From Diadema setosum (lineage: Eukaryota > Echinodermata > Echinoidea > Diadematoida > Diadematidae), in assembly GCA_033980235.1 (NCBI GenBank), contig CM067065.1, positions 23,821,337 through 23,885,336 of the forward strand: a stretch of DNA of 64,000 nucleotides, written 5' to 3'. Below the pieces are notes generated by a model that was given only the letters and a program-made list of their open reading frames with translations, was not told where the DNA came from and searched no databases. Positions 32,884-43,814 of the stretch are shown in pieces. Position 1 is the stretch's first letter. Each line of letters starts with the position of its first letter. The translations under genes were made by a program, and so were the position numbers.

Positions 32884-35190
32884 TCACAGGGGCATATCCA
32901 GGAATTCCGTCAAGGGGAGGCGCCTTTACAAAATCAAAGGCTGGCGACACCCTTCCCCCCCCCCCCATTTTCTTATTTACATTTCTGTTGCGTTAACAAA
33001 ATATAGACAGGGGGCACCAGAGGGGGATGCGCCCCTCTCGATCCGCGATTGCGTCAACCGCAAATGTCAACATTGGGTTAATCACAAATGTCATAACACG
33101 TCGACCACAAATGTTATAACGCGTCACAGGGGCGGATCCAGGAATTCCGTAAAGGGGTAGTGCATTTACAAACTCAAAGGCCAGCGAAGCCCCTCCCCTT
33201 TCTTTTTCTTTTCCTTTTTTTCTTTCTTTTGTTTTAACAAAAACAGAGACGGGGAGGGGCCGCCGCGCCCCCTCTAGATCCGCCACTGCGTCAACCACAA
33301 GTTAATGTCAAAACCCTTCATTTGCATAACAGAAGCGGATCCAGGAATTCCGTAAAAGTGAGGAGCCTTTACAAAGTCAATGGCTTCCACATTCCCTCCC
33401 CATTTTTTCTTTTTATTTATGTTTGAAAAACAAAATAGAAGGGGGGCACCATAGAGGAATGCGTGCCCTCTCCATCCATGATTGCGTTAATCAACTCATT
33501 GCTTGCATAACAGGGCCGGATCCAGGAATTCCGTAAAGGGGAGGCGCTTTTACAAAATTAAAGCTGCCGCACCCCTCCCCCATTGTTCCCTTTTTAGTTT
33601 TATTGTTTAAACTAAATAGAGAGAGAGAGAGAGAGAAAGAGGGGGGTACCAGAGGGGGATGCGCCCCCTTTTTGATCCGCGATTGCGTCAACCACAAATG
33701 TCAAAACTCATTGCTTGTAATACAGGGGCGGATCCAGGAATTACTTAAAGGGGGGGGGGGCACCTTTACATAATTAAAGCCTGGCGCATCCCCCCATCGT
33801 TTTGTTATTATTTATGTTGTTTTGAAGAAAATAAAGAGAGGGAGCACCAAAGGGGGATGCGACCGTCTCGATCCGCGATTGCGTTAACCATAAATATCAA
33901 AACTAATTGCTTGCATTACAGGGGCGAATCCAGGAATTCCGTAAAGGGGAGGCTCCTTCACAAAATTAAAGCTGCCGCACCCACCCCCATTTTCCCCCTT
34001 TTTAGTTTTATTGTTTTAACTAAAGAGAGAGAGAGAGGGGGAGCACCAGAGGGGGATGCGCCCCCTTCTCGATCCGCGATTGCGCAAACCACAAGTGTCA
34101 AAACTCACTGCTTGTAATACAGGGGCGGATCCAGGAATTACGTAAAGGGGGGGGGGCACCTTTACTAAAGCCTGGCGCATTCCCCCCCCCCTCATTTTTT
34201 TTATTATTTATGTTGTTTTGAAGATTTTTCTCTTTTTATTTGTGTTGGGTTGTTGTTTTTTTAAAGAAAGGGGGCACATGAGAGGGATGCGCCCCCTCAC
34301 GATCCGTGATTGACTGGATTCCTGGATAAAGGAATTCCCTAAAGGGGAGGCGCCTTTACAAAATTAAAACTGCCGCACCCCCTCCTCATTTTCCCCTTTT
34401 AGTTTTATTGTTTTAACTGAAAGAGAGAGAGAGAGAGAGAGAAGGGGGGCACCGGAGAGGATGCGCCCCCTTCTCTTTCCGCGATTGCGTCAACCACAGA
34501 TGTCAAAACTCAATGCTTGTAAAACATGGGCGGATCCAGGAATTACGTAAAGGGGAGGCGCCTTTACAAAATTAAAACTGCCGCACCCCCTCCCCATTTT
34601 ACCCTTTTAGTTTTATTGTTTTAACTGAAAGAGAGAGAGAGAGAGAGAGAGAGAGAAGGGGGGCACCAGAGAGGATGCGCCCCCTTCTCGATCCGCGATT
34701 GCGTCAACCACAGATGTCAAAACTCAATGCTTGTAAAACATGGGCGGATCCAGGAATTACGTAAAGGGGGGGGGGGGGGGTGGGGGTACCTTTACATAAT
34801 TAAAGCCTGGTGCTACCCCCATCTTTTTGTTATTATTTATGTTGTTTTGAAGAAAAAAAAAGGGGGCACCAGAGGGGGATGCGCCCGTCTCGATCCCCCA
34901 TTGCCTCAACCACAATGTCAAAACTCATTGCTTGCATTACAGGGGCGGATCCAGGAATTCCGCAAAGGGGAGTCGCCTTTACAAAATTAAAACATGGCGC
35001 TCCCCCTATTTTTTTTTCCATTTCATTTCTGTTGTTTACACAACAAAAAATAGATAGGGGCACCAGAGGGGGATGCTCCCCCTCTCGATACGCGTTTGCG
35101 TCAACGACAAATGTCAAAATTAATTGCTGGCATTACAGGGGCCGCGGTGGCGGGTCCAGGAATTCCGTAAAAATAAAAAGAAATAAATAA
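32884..35190 (+). repeat. Forward array of ~205-bp 'GGGGCGGATCCAGGAATT' units (12 copies)
   Basis: Unit starts are near 32,885, 33,127, 33,336, 33,512, 33,722, 33,920, 34,121, 34,320, 34,528, 34,739, 34,940 and 35,138. Each has CAGGGGCGGATCCAGGAATT, then GTAAAGGGGAGGCGCCTTTA, a C-rich block, a T- or GA-rich block, GGGGGATGCGCCCC, and CGATCCGCGATTGCGTCAAC followed by CACAAATGTCAAAACTCA. Confidence 0.9.
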
Positions 35191-35229
35191 GTTGAGGGGG
35201 GTTACGCCAGCCTGTCATTTTGAAAAGAC

Positions 35230-37200
35230 GTATTTGCTGAATTCCTGGACCCGCCCCTGTGGGCAAGCAATGAGTTTTGACATTTGTCGTTGACGCAATC
35301 GCGGATCGAGGGGGACTCATACCTCTCTGGTGCCCCCTTTCTATCTTTTTTTTTTGTTGTTGTTAAAACAACAGAAATAAAAAGAAAAAAAATAGGGGTG
35401 CGGTAGCTATTTTGTTGTTGTTATTATTATTATTGTAGAAACAACACAAATGAAATGAAAAAAAAATATGGTGTGCGGCAGGTTTTAATTTTGTACAGGC
35501 GCCTCCCCTTTACGGAATTCCTGGATCCGCCCCTGTAATGCAAGCAATGAGTTCTGACATTTTGTGGTTGACGCAATCGCGGATCGAGACGGCGCAGGAC
35601 CCCTCTGGTGCCCCCCTCCTTAAAAAACAACATGAATAAAATGAAAAAAAATCTTCAAAATAACATAAATAATAACAAAAAGATGGGAATGTGCCACTCT
35701 TTAGTTAAGGTGCCCCCCCCCCCTTTACGCAATTCCTGGATCCGCCCCTGTGTTACAAGCAATGCGTTTTGACATTTTTTTTTTTTTTTTGTGGATTACA
35801 CAGTCGTGGATCGAGAAGGGGGTGCGCATCCCCCTATGGTGCCCCCCTTTCTCTCTCTCTCTCTCTCTCTCTTTAGCTAAAACAATAAAACTAAAAAGGG
35901 GAAATATGGGGGTGGGGTGCGGCAGCTTTAATTTTGTAAAGGCGCCTCCCCTTTAAGGAAATCCTGAATCCGCCCCTGTAATGCAAGCAATGAGTTTTGA
36001 CATTTGTGGTTGACGTAATCGCGGATCGAGACGGGCGCATCCCCCTCTGGTGCCCCTCTCTTTTTTTCCCTTCAAAACAACATAAATTATAACAAAAAGA
36101 TGGGGGGATGTGTCAGGCTTTAATTATGTAAAGGTGCCCCCCCCCCCCCCTTTACGTAATTCCTGGATCCGCCCATGTTTTACAAGCATTGAGTTTTGAC
36201 ATCTGCGGTTGACGCAATCGCGGATCGAGAAGGGGGCGCATCCTCTCTGGTGACCCCCTTCTCTCTCTCTCTCTCTCTCTCTCTCTTTCAGTTAAAACAA
36301 TAAGTTAAAACAATAAAACTAAAAGGGGAAAATGGGGTGGGGTGCGGCAGCTTTAATTTTGTAAAGGCGCCTCCCCTTTAAGGAAATCCTGAATCCGCCC
36401 CTGTAATGCAAGCAATGAGTTTTGACATTTGTGGTTGACGTAATCGCGGATCGAGACGGGCGCATCCCCCTCTGGTGCCCCTCTCTTTTTTTTCCCTTCA
36501 AAACAACATAAATAATAACAAAAAGATGGGGGGATGCGCCAGGCTTTAATTATGTAAAGGTGCCCCCCCCCCCCTTTACGTAATTCCTGGATCCGCCCCA
36601 GTAATGCAAGCAATGAGTTTTAACATTTGTGTTTAACGCAATCATAGATGGAGAGGGCACGCATCCCGTTATGGTGCCCCTTTCTATTTTTTTAAACAAC
36701 ATAAATAAAAAGAAAAAAATGGGGGAGGTGGTGTGGAAGCCTTTGACTTTGTAAAGGCGCCTCCCTTTACGGAATTCCTGGATCCGTCTCTGCAATGCAA
36801 ATGATGGGTTTTGACATTGACCTGGCGCGGCGGCCCCGTCTTGTCTCTGTTTTTGTTAAAACAAAAGAAAGAAAAAAGAAAAAGAAAGGGGAGGGATTTT
36901 GCTGGCCTTTGATTTTGTAAAGGCACCTCCCCTTTACGGAATACCTGGATCCGCCCCTGTGACCCGTTATGACATTTGTGGTCGACGTGTTATGACATTT
37001 GTGATTAACCCAATTTTGACATTTGCGGTTGACGCAATCGCGGATCGAGAGGGGGCGCATCCCCCTCTGGTGCCCTCTCTCTATATTTTGTTAACGCAAC
37101 AGAAATAAAAATAAGAAAATGGGGGGGGGGGGGGAGGGTCTCGCCAGCCTTTGAATTTGTAAAGGCGCCTCCCCTTGACGGAATTGCTGGATATACCCCT
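35230..37200 (-). repeat. Reverse array of the same ~205-bp units (10 copies)
   Basis: AATTCCTGGATCCGCCCCTG or a variant lies near 35,243, 35,519, 35,734, 35,957, 36,162, 36,385, 36,580, 36,776, 36,941 and 37,183. The order of blocks is reversed relative to the forward array. GA/CT microsatellites within units have different lengths on the two sides. Confidence 0.9.
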
Positions 37201-37546
37201 GTGACGCGTTATGACATTTGCAGTAAAATTTGGAAATTTTGACATTTGTCGTCGACGTGTTATGACATTAGTGGTTAATCCGATTTTGACATTTGTCGTC
37301 GACGTGTTATGACATTTGCAGTAAAAATGGAAATTTTGACATTTGTCGTCGGCGTGTTATGACATTAGTGGTTAATCCGATTTTGACATTTGTCGTCGAC
37401 GTGTTATGACATTAGTGGTCATTATGATATTTGTCGTCGACGTGTTATGACATTAGTGGTTGTTATGACATTTGTCGTCGACGTGTTATGACATTAGTGG
37501 TTGTTTTGACATTAGTGGTCGATTTTGACATTAGTGGGCTCTACAA

Positions 37547-37715
37547 CCCTCCCTATTTAAATCAAATGCTTTGTTTTCGACAGACTGCTTATAGCACAAG
37601 GTCCGGCCCATTCAAATTGAAACTCATTCAACCGAAGATCAACTATGGTAAACGGTAACTATCTTATCGAGGGGCCAAACTTTGGAATGAGCTTAATTAA
37701 CCCTCTTCAACAATT
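37547..37715 (+). pseudogene. Non-LTR reverse transcriptase C-terminal pseudogene, part 2
   Basis: Continues part 1: (P)PYLNQMLCFRQTAYSTRSG, then KINYGKR, a stop, then LSYRGAKLWNELN, the usual YGKRSFxYxGAxLWNxLP ending of this protein family. Cut on the right by the (GAA)n tail of the CR1-like element at 37,716. Confidence 0.8.
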
Positions 37716-37876
37716 GTATCTTCTTCTTCTTCTTCTTCTTCTTCTTCCTGTTCAGTACAGTCCACCTTTGGTGTATTGTCGTACTGTTGGCAGGCATGGT
37801 GTGGAGGTGTTTATGTACAGTGCAGGTTAAAATGACTACATTTTCTAGAGTGCAGCTAAAAACATCCCATTCCCTT

Positions 37877-38296
37877 CTAGCGGAGTTGAATATTCTGCAC
37901 CACTTGCTTAAACTGAGGTAAAGTGGTGCAGTTGAAGGTATCCTGGGGCAGAGCATTCCATAGTCTGGTTGTGTCTGGGAAGAATGTCCTTTGGTAGCTA
38001 ACAGTTCGTGCATATGGAATAAAGAGATTGTGAGAGTGTCCGCGGAGTGATGTAGATGAAGAAGGGTGTATGATATCTGGGGGTATGTCAATGAGTGAGT
38101 ACTTGATGCGGTACAGCATTACTACATTGAATTGAGCCCTGCGCTCTTGAAGTGTAGGCCAATGTAACTGGTGGAGCATGGCTGCAACACTGCTTGTTCG
38201 TCTGTAGTCATTGCAGATGAAGCGAGCATAGCGACGTTGCACCATCTCGAGCTTGTGTATTGTCTTGAGTGAACGGGTCCCAAACGGTGCATGCAT
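37877..38296 (-). pseudogene. CR1-like element, C-terminal segment
   Basis: Reads HKLEMVQRRYARFICNDYRR, then LHWPTLQERRAQFNVVMLYR and TTRLWNALPQDTF, the standard C-terminal tail of this retrotransposon class. It is separated by a frameshift near 38,280 from the RT segment, which ends there in VWDPFTQDNTQARDG. Ends at a stop before the (GAA)n tail. Confidence 0.8.
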
Positions 38297-39944
38297 ATTC
38301 CATTATGGGGCGTACCAGTGCTTTGTAGCACAACTCCTTTGTGTTTCTTGGACATGACCTGATGTTGCGTTGTAAGAAGGCGCTGGTTGAGTTTGCTTTC
38401 TTTGTTATGACATTGATGTGATGGTTCCAGTTCAAGTTTTGAGTGAGATGGACACCAAGATACTTTGCAGTATCAGCTTGATCGAGGATCTGACCATGGA
38501 TGTTATAGGACTTGATTATCGGACATCTCTTTTTGGTTACATGAAGAGTTTGGCATTTCTTGGGGTTGAATTGCATGAGCCAGTCTTCCTCCCATTGCTG
38601 TAATGAGTCAAGATCCTGTTGTAACTTGACTGTGTCTGCCTCAGACTTGATGATACGGTACAACATGCAGTCATCTGGAAATAAGCGTACAGTGGTATCT
38701 GGAGATATGCAATCTGGTAGGTCATTGACATATAGAAGAAATAACAAGGATCCGAGGACACTACCTTGTGGAACGCCTGAAGTTACATGGCCTGTGGTTG
38801 ATGAAACTCCTTCCAGGGTGACTTGTTGGGTGCGATTGCGGAGGAAGGCAGAGATCCAGTCATGGGTTTTTATCCTGAATGCCATAGAAGTGCAGTTTGT
38901 ACAGAAGTCTTGAGTGTGGGACCACATCAAACGCCTTGGAGAAATCCAGCAGTAATACATCATGTTGCTGTTTGTCATCAATCCCTTTAGCAAGATCTTG
39001 AACAGCCAAGATGAGTTGTGACTCACAGGAGCGTTTTTTTTTATTTGGAAGCCATGTTGTGCGTTTGATAAGATGTTTTTCTCTTCAAGGTGATTCATTA
39101 TGCTACTGCTGACAATGTGTTCCAACACTTTGCATGAGATGGAGGTCAGAGAGATCGGCCGATAGTTCTCAGCCTTGTTCCTTTCTCCTTTTTTAAAGAC
39201 AGGAGCCACATTTGCTTTCCTCCAGTCCTCTGGGATTTCACCTTGGTTCAGTGATGCTTGGAAGAAGATTGTGAAGATGGGAGTCAGCTCCAAGGCAAGC
39301 TCTTTCAGCAGTCTAGCTGGTAGTTCATCTGGTCCTGTGGCTTTGTGAGTCTGTAGACCAGAGAGGAGCTTAAGGACACCAGCTGCTGAGATAGTGATAT
39401 TTTTCATGGCAGTATGAGGGCTGATGCCTTTGTCCTTGATGTTGTGTAGGTTTTCATTCTTAGTGAACACTGAAATGAACTGGTCATTCAGGATCTCAGC
39501 TTTGGTATGTCCATCTGTGTATGTTATCCCTTCAGGAGATTTTAAAGGAGCTACTCCAGTACGTTCGCAACGTTTGCTATTGATGAAGCTCCAGAATCGC
39601 TTTGGATTACTTTTGGATTCTGGACTTACAATGTCAGTAAGGTAGTTGTTGTATGCTTCCTTACAGGCAATCCTGGTTTGTTTCTTTAAGTTCAGGTATT
39701 CCAGAAAGTCCTTCTGCTTTTGGGATTTTCTTGCACGTACGAAGCTGCGTTTCTTCCTTCTGGTGAGTCGCTTCACAGAAGTGGTAATCCAGGGTTGGTT
39801 AAATCTGGTGGATGTCATCTTGGATGGGACATGTTTGTCAAGAAGCTGTAGAAGGAACTGTTTAATCTCGGACCACATCTCTGGAACAGGACTGGTTACA
39901 GAAAAAAATTTCAATGAAGTTCTTCTGAAAGACGACGCAGTCAT
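38208..39944 (-). pseudogene. CR1-like element, reverse transcriptase segment
   Basis: Contains the linker (WITTSVKRLTRRKKRSFVRA), RT blocks (ATGPDELPARLLKE; NYRPISLTSISCKVLEHIV; GVPQGSVLGSLLFLLYVNDL) and downstream NWNHHINVITKKA. The catalytic YxDD-type box, normally FADD, reads FPDD at about 38,670-38,681. The stretch between QHGFQ and FRIKTHDW is out of frame, indicating a compensating pair of frameshifts near 38,890-39,050. Inactive. Confidence 0.9.
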
Positions 39945-40525
39945 TTTTCATGTTGCGGAGATCAGCATTTTTCCAGAGGTGTAATTTTCTCTTGACAGGT
40001 TTCCTTCTCTTTGGAGAGACATCAGAGTCTACAACAACAATGTCATGATCACTGATTCCTGGGTGGACAGTACATCTATTCACAAGTGATGGTCTGTTTG
40101 AGAGGAACAAATCAAGAGTCTTGTTGTGTCTGGTTGGGAAAGTGACCATCTGCTGAAGACCGCAGTTGCCAATCATTTCAAGGAAGCGATTGCTGATAGC
40201 ATGAGTATATTGGTTTCCCTCTACTGCTTGGGTGTCCCATTTGATGTCAGGGAGATTCAAGTCACCTCCGAGCCAAAAAACAGCATTCTTATGCTTGTTG
40301 CAAAGGTTTTCAATTTCATTGCAGAGATCGTCAGTGTACTGAAGAGAGCTTGATGGAGGTCGATACAGTGCTCCAACTATGAGGGTCTTGTTTCCTCTGA
40401 GAGGTAGCTCAGTGAATAAAGCTTCACACTCCGATCTGCTTGGTATGTGCTCACAAGTGCATCTCTTGCTAATGGCTATAAGTACACCTCCGTAACCATC
40501 AGCACGATCCTTGCGGAAGACGTCA
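39862..40525 (-). pseudogene. CR1-like element, endonuclease segment
   Basis: In the frame of the open segment ending at 39,862, sequence from about 40,520 reads DRADGYGGVLIAISKR, LIVGALYRPPSSSLQY and GGDLNLPDIKWD, then DLFLSNRPSL and GISDHDIVV, the conserved APE-like endonuclease motifs (catalytic SDH). A frameshift near 40,590 separates it from the upstream open segment, and another in the A run near 39,900-39,907 separates it from the RT segment. Confidence 0.85.
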
Positions 40526-41390
40526 TATGTACTGGGAAATATTTCGGAGGTATGAATGCTGTCGTTGAGCCAGGTTTCTGTTCGATGATGATTCCTGGTG
40601 CTGTTGAATCTATCAAATTTGCAATTTCCTTTTTCTTATTTTTGACACTTTGGAAATTCACTGTAACTATTTTTACACTGGTTGAGAGATTAGTCTTCTT
40701 CACAGCACGCCTTTGTGGAAGAGGTGAAGAACTGGCTCTAGGAGGGCCAGGGCTACCAGGTTCATTTGAGTTGTCTTCAGAGATGCTGCATAAACTTTCA
40801 AAACTGTTCCACGTATTTGTAATGTGTGAGTCAAAGAGGCTTGTTGAAAACTGGGGCATACCACATGCTACACATTGCCAGGAAACACTGGAGTTAGCAA
40901 GGGCTTCGTAAATGGGAGTAGCTATGTGCATACAGTCTACATGGTACCACTGCTGGCAACAATCACAGGCAACTCCTCGTTGTTTCCAAGTGACGGCTCG
41001 TTCACATATCTGACATGGATATTTTGCCTTGGGGCCAGGATTGAGTTCTACATCTGAAGAAAGAGCCAGTACAAGAAGGCTAAGGTACAGCAGAGCATGA
41101 TCTTTACCATGCGCACCTTGGGATGACAAGCATATCTCAGATCGTTGCTTCAGCAGATGACTGAACACATTTCCTTTAACATCATGAAGAAAAGAGTTCA
41201 CTTGTTTTGAACAGAAACTCTGCTGATACTCCATGCTGGGGTTTTGGATATTTTTCCATGAGGAACTGTACATGTACCCGTTTGCATGTTTGCGCTGGTA
41301 TTGCTGACATGTAAGGACGAAGTTCAGACATGTTGATAGCATCAATAACAAGCAACATCTGTCGATGAAGGCCATCATTATTGCAGCCAC
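40476..41390 (-). pseudogene. CR1-like element, N-terminal segment with 2A motif and PHD finger
   Basis: 304 codons from an ATG at 41,390. Residues 11-26 are hydrophobic. At residues 100-120 a leucine-rich stretch leads into DVELNPGP, an exact 2A (DxExNPG|P) motif. Residues 126-176 form a PHD finger: C126, C129, C142, C145, H150, C153, C173, C176. The endonuclease start follows (VKIVTVNFQSVKNKKKEIAN). After about residue 268 the correct continuation (ETWLNDSIHTSEIF) is in another frame, so the end at 40,476 is an artefact. Function by family: the 2A causes ribosome skipping so that upstream peptide and polyprotein are made separately; PHD may bind chromatin. Confidence 0.85.
41031..41054 (-). 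promoter_or_regulatory. 2A ribosome-skipping motif (DVELNPGP)
   Basis: Codons GAT GTA GAA CTC AAT CCT GGC CCC on the - strand. All invariant positions (D, E, N, P, G, P) are present, preceded by a hydrophobic helix-like stretch LLYLSLLVLAL, as in active 2A sequences. Confidence 0.85.
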
Positions 41391-41400
41391 GTAACATAGA

Positions 41401-42030
41401 CTTGATGGAGGGAGGTAATCGGTGAGGTATTCAAGAAAGGATCATGGAATCACCTGATAAAAGATGACTCCACTAAACTGTAACTACAGGTATATGTAAG
41501 TCATGTCTATGGGGCTCAAACTTGCTTGCCAGAGTAGAGCTGACATGTGGTTGTCAAGGCTGGTTTGTCAGAGTAAAAATAAAAAGCACCAAAATTCACA
41601 AGAAATGTCTAAACAGACAAGTAAAAAGTCGGTACTGACAATAAGCCAAGCTTCCATGTATTGCCTGGGCTGTTCCACTAATAACACGCTTCATCAGTAA
41701 TGAGACAGAGAGGTAAGTTGTAGCTTACAGTTTCATGATGAGTGCTGAGGAGTTTCCCGCCATTTTCATCTGCTTGGAAAAAGATGACACACACATGGTA
41801 TCCTACACATGGGACTGAACTTCCTTGTTGGTTGGTGAAGTTGCAGTAGACATGAAGAAAATCCCCTCTCTGTTGCTCCTTGCACTGAGAGATCACTCCA
41901 AAAACTCATTAAAAATATCTGCAAGGTGAATATGCGATGCCTGATGTCTAAATTGAAGGTTGTATTGAAAGCCTAAACACAAATTTTAAGCCGTTTTTGT
42001 AAGCAGGATACAACACACATCCACACCACA
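41401..42030. other. Unrecognised sequence, possibly the 5' UTR of the CR1-like element
   Basis: No protein motif in six frames. Located immediately upstream (in - strand terms) of the 41,390 start codon. Confidence 0.4.
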
Positions 42031-42045
42031 CCACCACCATCTGCA

Positions 42046-42460
42046 CCATCAATTGAAGCATTCAAACGTTACGTAAATCACAGCCCCGACATACCCATTT
42101 TTGCAGGATAATGAGTCAACGCAATTAGTAGATTATTTGAGATTGTAGGAGAACGATTTTTCTCACCCATCCCCCACCCCCATTCCCCGATTTTTGATGT
42201 TGATTATATCATATTGTTTCTAATTTCTTAGTATGTAGGTTATTTTTCCCCCTTAGTTAAATTGTATAGCTCATGCCATTCTGGCTTTTTATGTAATTTT
42301 TGTTGTATATGATTGATTGATTTGTTGTTTGTACTGATGGCATGTTTTGTATTTTGGTTGGACCCCTGTGAAAACCAGCTTTTAGCTGACCAGGGCAATC
42401 CATCCCATGAGTGGAGAATGAATAAATAAAATAAATAAATGAATAAATAAAATAAAATGT
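42046..42460 (+). mobile_element. 5'-truncated non-LTR retrotransposon 3' end
   Basis: Reads PSIEAFKRYVNHSPDI then PIFAG and a stop at 42,109-42,111, a typical RT-protein C terminus. A 3' UTR follows with AAAACCAGCTTTTAGCTGACC (hairpin AGCTTTTAGCT) and an (AAATAAATG)n-type tail at 42,420-42,458. The hairpin plus short tandem tail is characteristic of CR1/L2-group elements. Confidence 0.7.
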
Positions 42461-42539
42461 GATAACCTTGCTGTCATAATACACTGACTTAGCAGGAATC
42501 GTAAGAGAAAACCAAATTGTCCATAATTATTAATAACAA

Positions 42540-42800
42540 TCTGTAACTATCCGTAATTTTCCGAAAATATCCGCAACTCTCCGCAAGTGTTCAGAACTAT
42601 TATGTGCCAATTCGTAAGAATATCCGCAAGTGGACGCAAGTATTCGCATCTGGTCGTATCTGTCCGTATCGCCCGCATTTTTTGCCCGCATGTTTTGTAC
42701 AAATTTCTGGTGACGGCAAAGGATCCGCGGGGGTCCGCGGAAAAAATGACTTTTTTTGGACGTAACGCCGGACGCAGAGCATTATGTGACTGGGGCTTCA
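42540..42800 (-). mobile_element. CCGTAA-rich element, fragment
   Basis: Contains CTATCCGTAATTTTCCG, ATCCGCAACTCTCCGC and ends GCATTATGTGACTGGGGC, the reverse of the family terminus GCCCCAGTCACAYAGTGC. Confidence 0.6.
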
Positions 42801-42869
42801 GATATAATGGGCTGTAGCTTAGCAACACGGGTGGTGTAGATTACCATTAGTCTCTATTCCTATGGGAGT

Positions 42870-43335
42870 TGAAAATGGAAAACGCCAAAGGACGCACTTG
42901 TCCGCAGCATCCGTAACTGCCCGTAAATGTCCGTAAGCAATCCTAAGTATTGTGATACGTTGACTTGCGGATAATTTCGGATACTAACAGTGGACGGGAA
43001 TAAACGCAAATGGACGGGAGGTAAACTTATTTGCGGATAGTCTGCGTCCAAGCTACGGATCGTTACGTTCAGTTACGGATAGTTACGTTCAATTACGGTT
43101 ACTTGCGTAAGTCTGCATCCGTGGAGTCCCTCTGCGAAATTTTGAACATTTCAACAATTTCGCAGGCTTGGTGCCGTCATTTTGCGTTTCTTTACGGATT
43201 AGTTACGGACACTTACGCCTACATACGACCCTGCGGATGCCTGCCTCCACGCTGCGTCCCCCTTCGTCCACTTATCCGTATCTATCTGCGGCGGATGTAA
43301 CCCATCGTAAGGCACTGTGTGACTGGGGCATTACG
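42870..43335 (-). mobile_element. CCGTAA-rich element, copy 2
   Basis: Inverted relative to the copy at 29,620: it shares CGCAGGCTTGGTGCCGTCAT/ATGACGTCGCCGAACCTGCG and TTTTGCGTTTCTTTACGGAT, and ends AAGGCACTGTGTGACTGGGG. Confidence 0.7.
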
Positions 43336-43710
43336 TAGGCACACGAACGCGCTCACACACAACACACATACGTAGGGCCTACGTGGCCCACGAATACCAA
43401 ACCCCTCAGATACTCATGCAGGCACAAAACTGCGCTCACAAACACGCACCATCACATACACTTTGATATACACATACGCCACTATATACCACATACACAC
43501 GTAAGCATACAGGCACACGTATACACACAGACAAACAAACCACTACCACTATACAACCACCACACATGCACAGTTTCTACATATTGTATTATTATACTCC
43601 AAACACACACACACACACACACACCCACACACAACCATACGAAAACTCATACACAAGTCACTTATTGTACGCACCTACAAATCATACACAGCACATACCA
43701 TGCAGCTCAC

Positions 43711-43751
<41 letters not shown>

Positions 43752-43790
43752 GCATAACTTACCAGTCATACTCATCCCACCAAAGCTCAA
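43336..43790. repeat. CA-rich low-complexity region
   Basis: Almost G-free + strand text of ACAC/CATACAC words with two pure CA runs (43,602-43,622 and 43,717-43,747). Confidence 0.85.
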
Positions 43791-43814
43791 CACCGGAGCA
43801 ACTACCCCGAGCCC

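Larger units (their letters stand above)
32548..37546. mobile_element. 4,999-bp palindromic TIR element, family 'TTGTAGAGCCCAC'
   Basis: Ends are perfect inverted copies beginning TTGTAGAGCCCACTAATGTC. Target-site duplication CCC (32,545-32,547 and 37,547-37,549), confirmed because excision restores an open RT frame. Terminal arrays of CACTAATGTCATAACACGTC/GACGACAAATGTCATAAC units occupy 32,548-32,885 and 37,200-37,546 in opposite orientation. Inside are 12 forward and 10 reverse ~205-bp units meeting near 35,200. No transposase gene; the repeated frames (GRIQEFRKG and similar) are translations of the unit. Confidence 0.9.
37716..41400 (-). mobile_element. CR1-like non-LTR retrotransposon with 2A motif, PHD, EN and RT (frameshifted)
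   Basis: On the - strand the order is a hydrophobic N terminus, 2A motif, PHD finger, apurinic-type endonuclease, reverse transcriptase and C-terminal domain, ending in a (GAA)n 3' tail (37,716-37,747), as in the CR1/L2 group. Several frameshifts and a changed catalytic box show that this copy is dead. It inserted next to, and truncates, the older RT pseudogene. The 5' end is not determined; sequence beyond 41,400 could be its 5' UTR. Confidence 0.85.

Noticed and set aside
32843..37108. Dozens of overlapping open frames with recurring GRIQEFRKG / SRNSVKGRRLYKIK peptides on both strands
   Set aside because: They are translations of the ~205-bp tandem unit in different frames and orientations. 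Frames are broken by homopolymer length changes and there is no start or splice logic.
40447..40911. 154-codon open frame on the + strand
   Set aside because: Antisense to the PHD/endonuclease region of the CR1-like element; a shadow frame.
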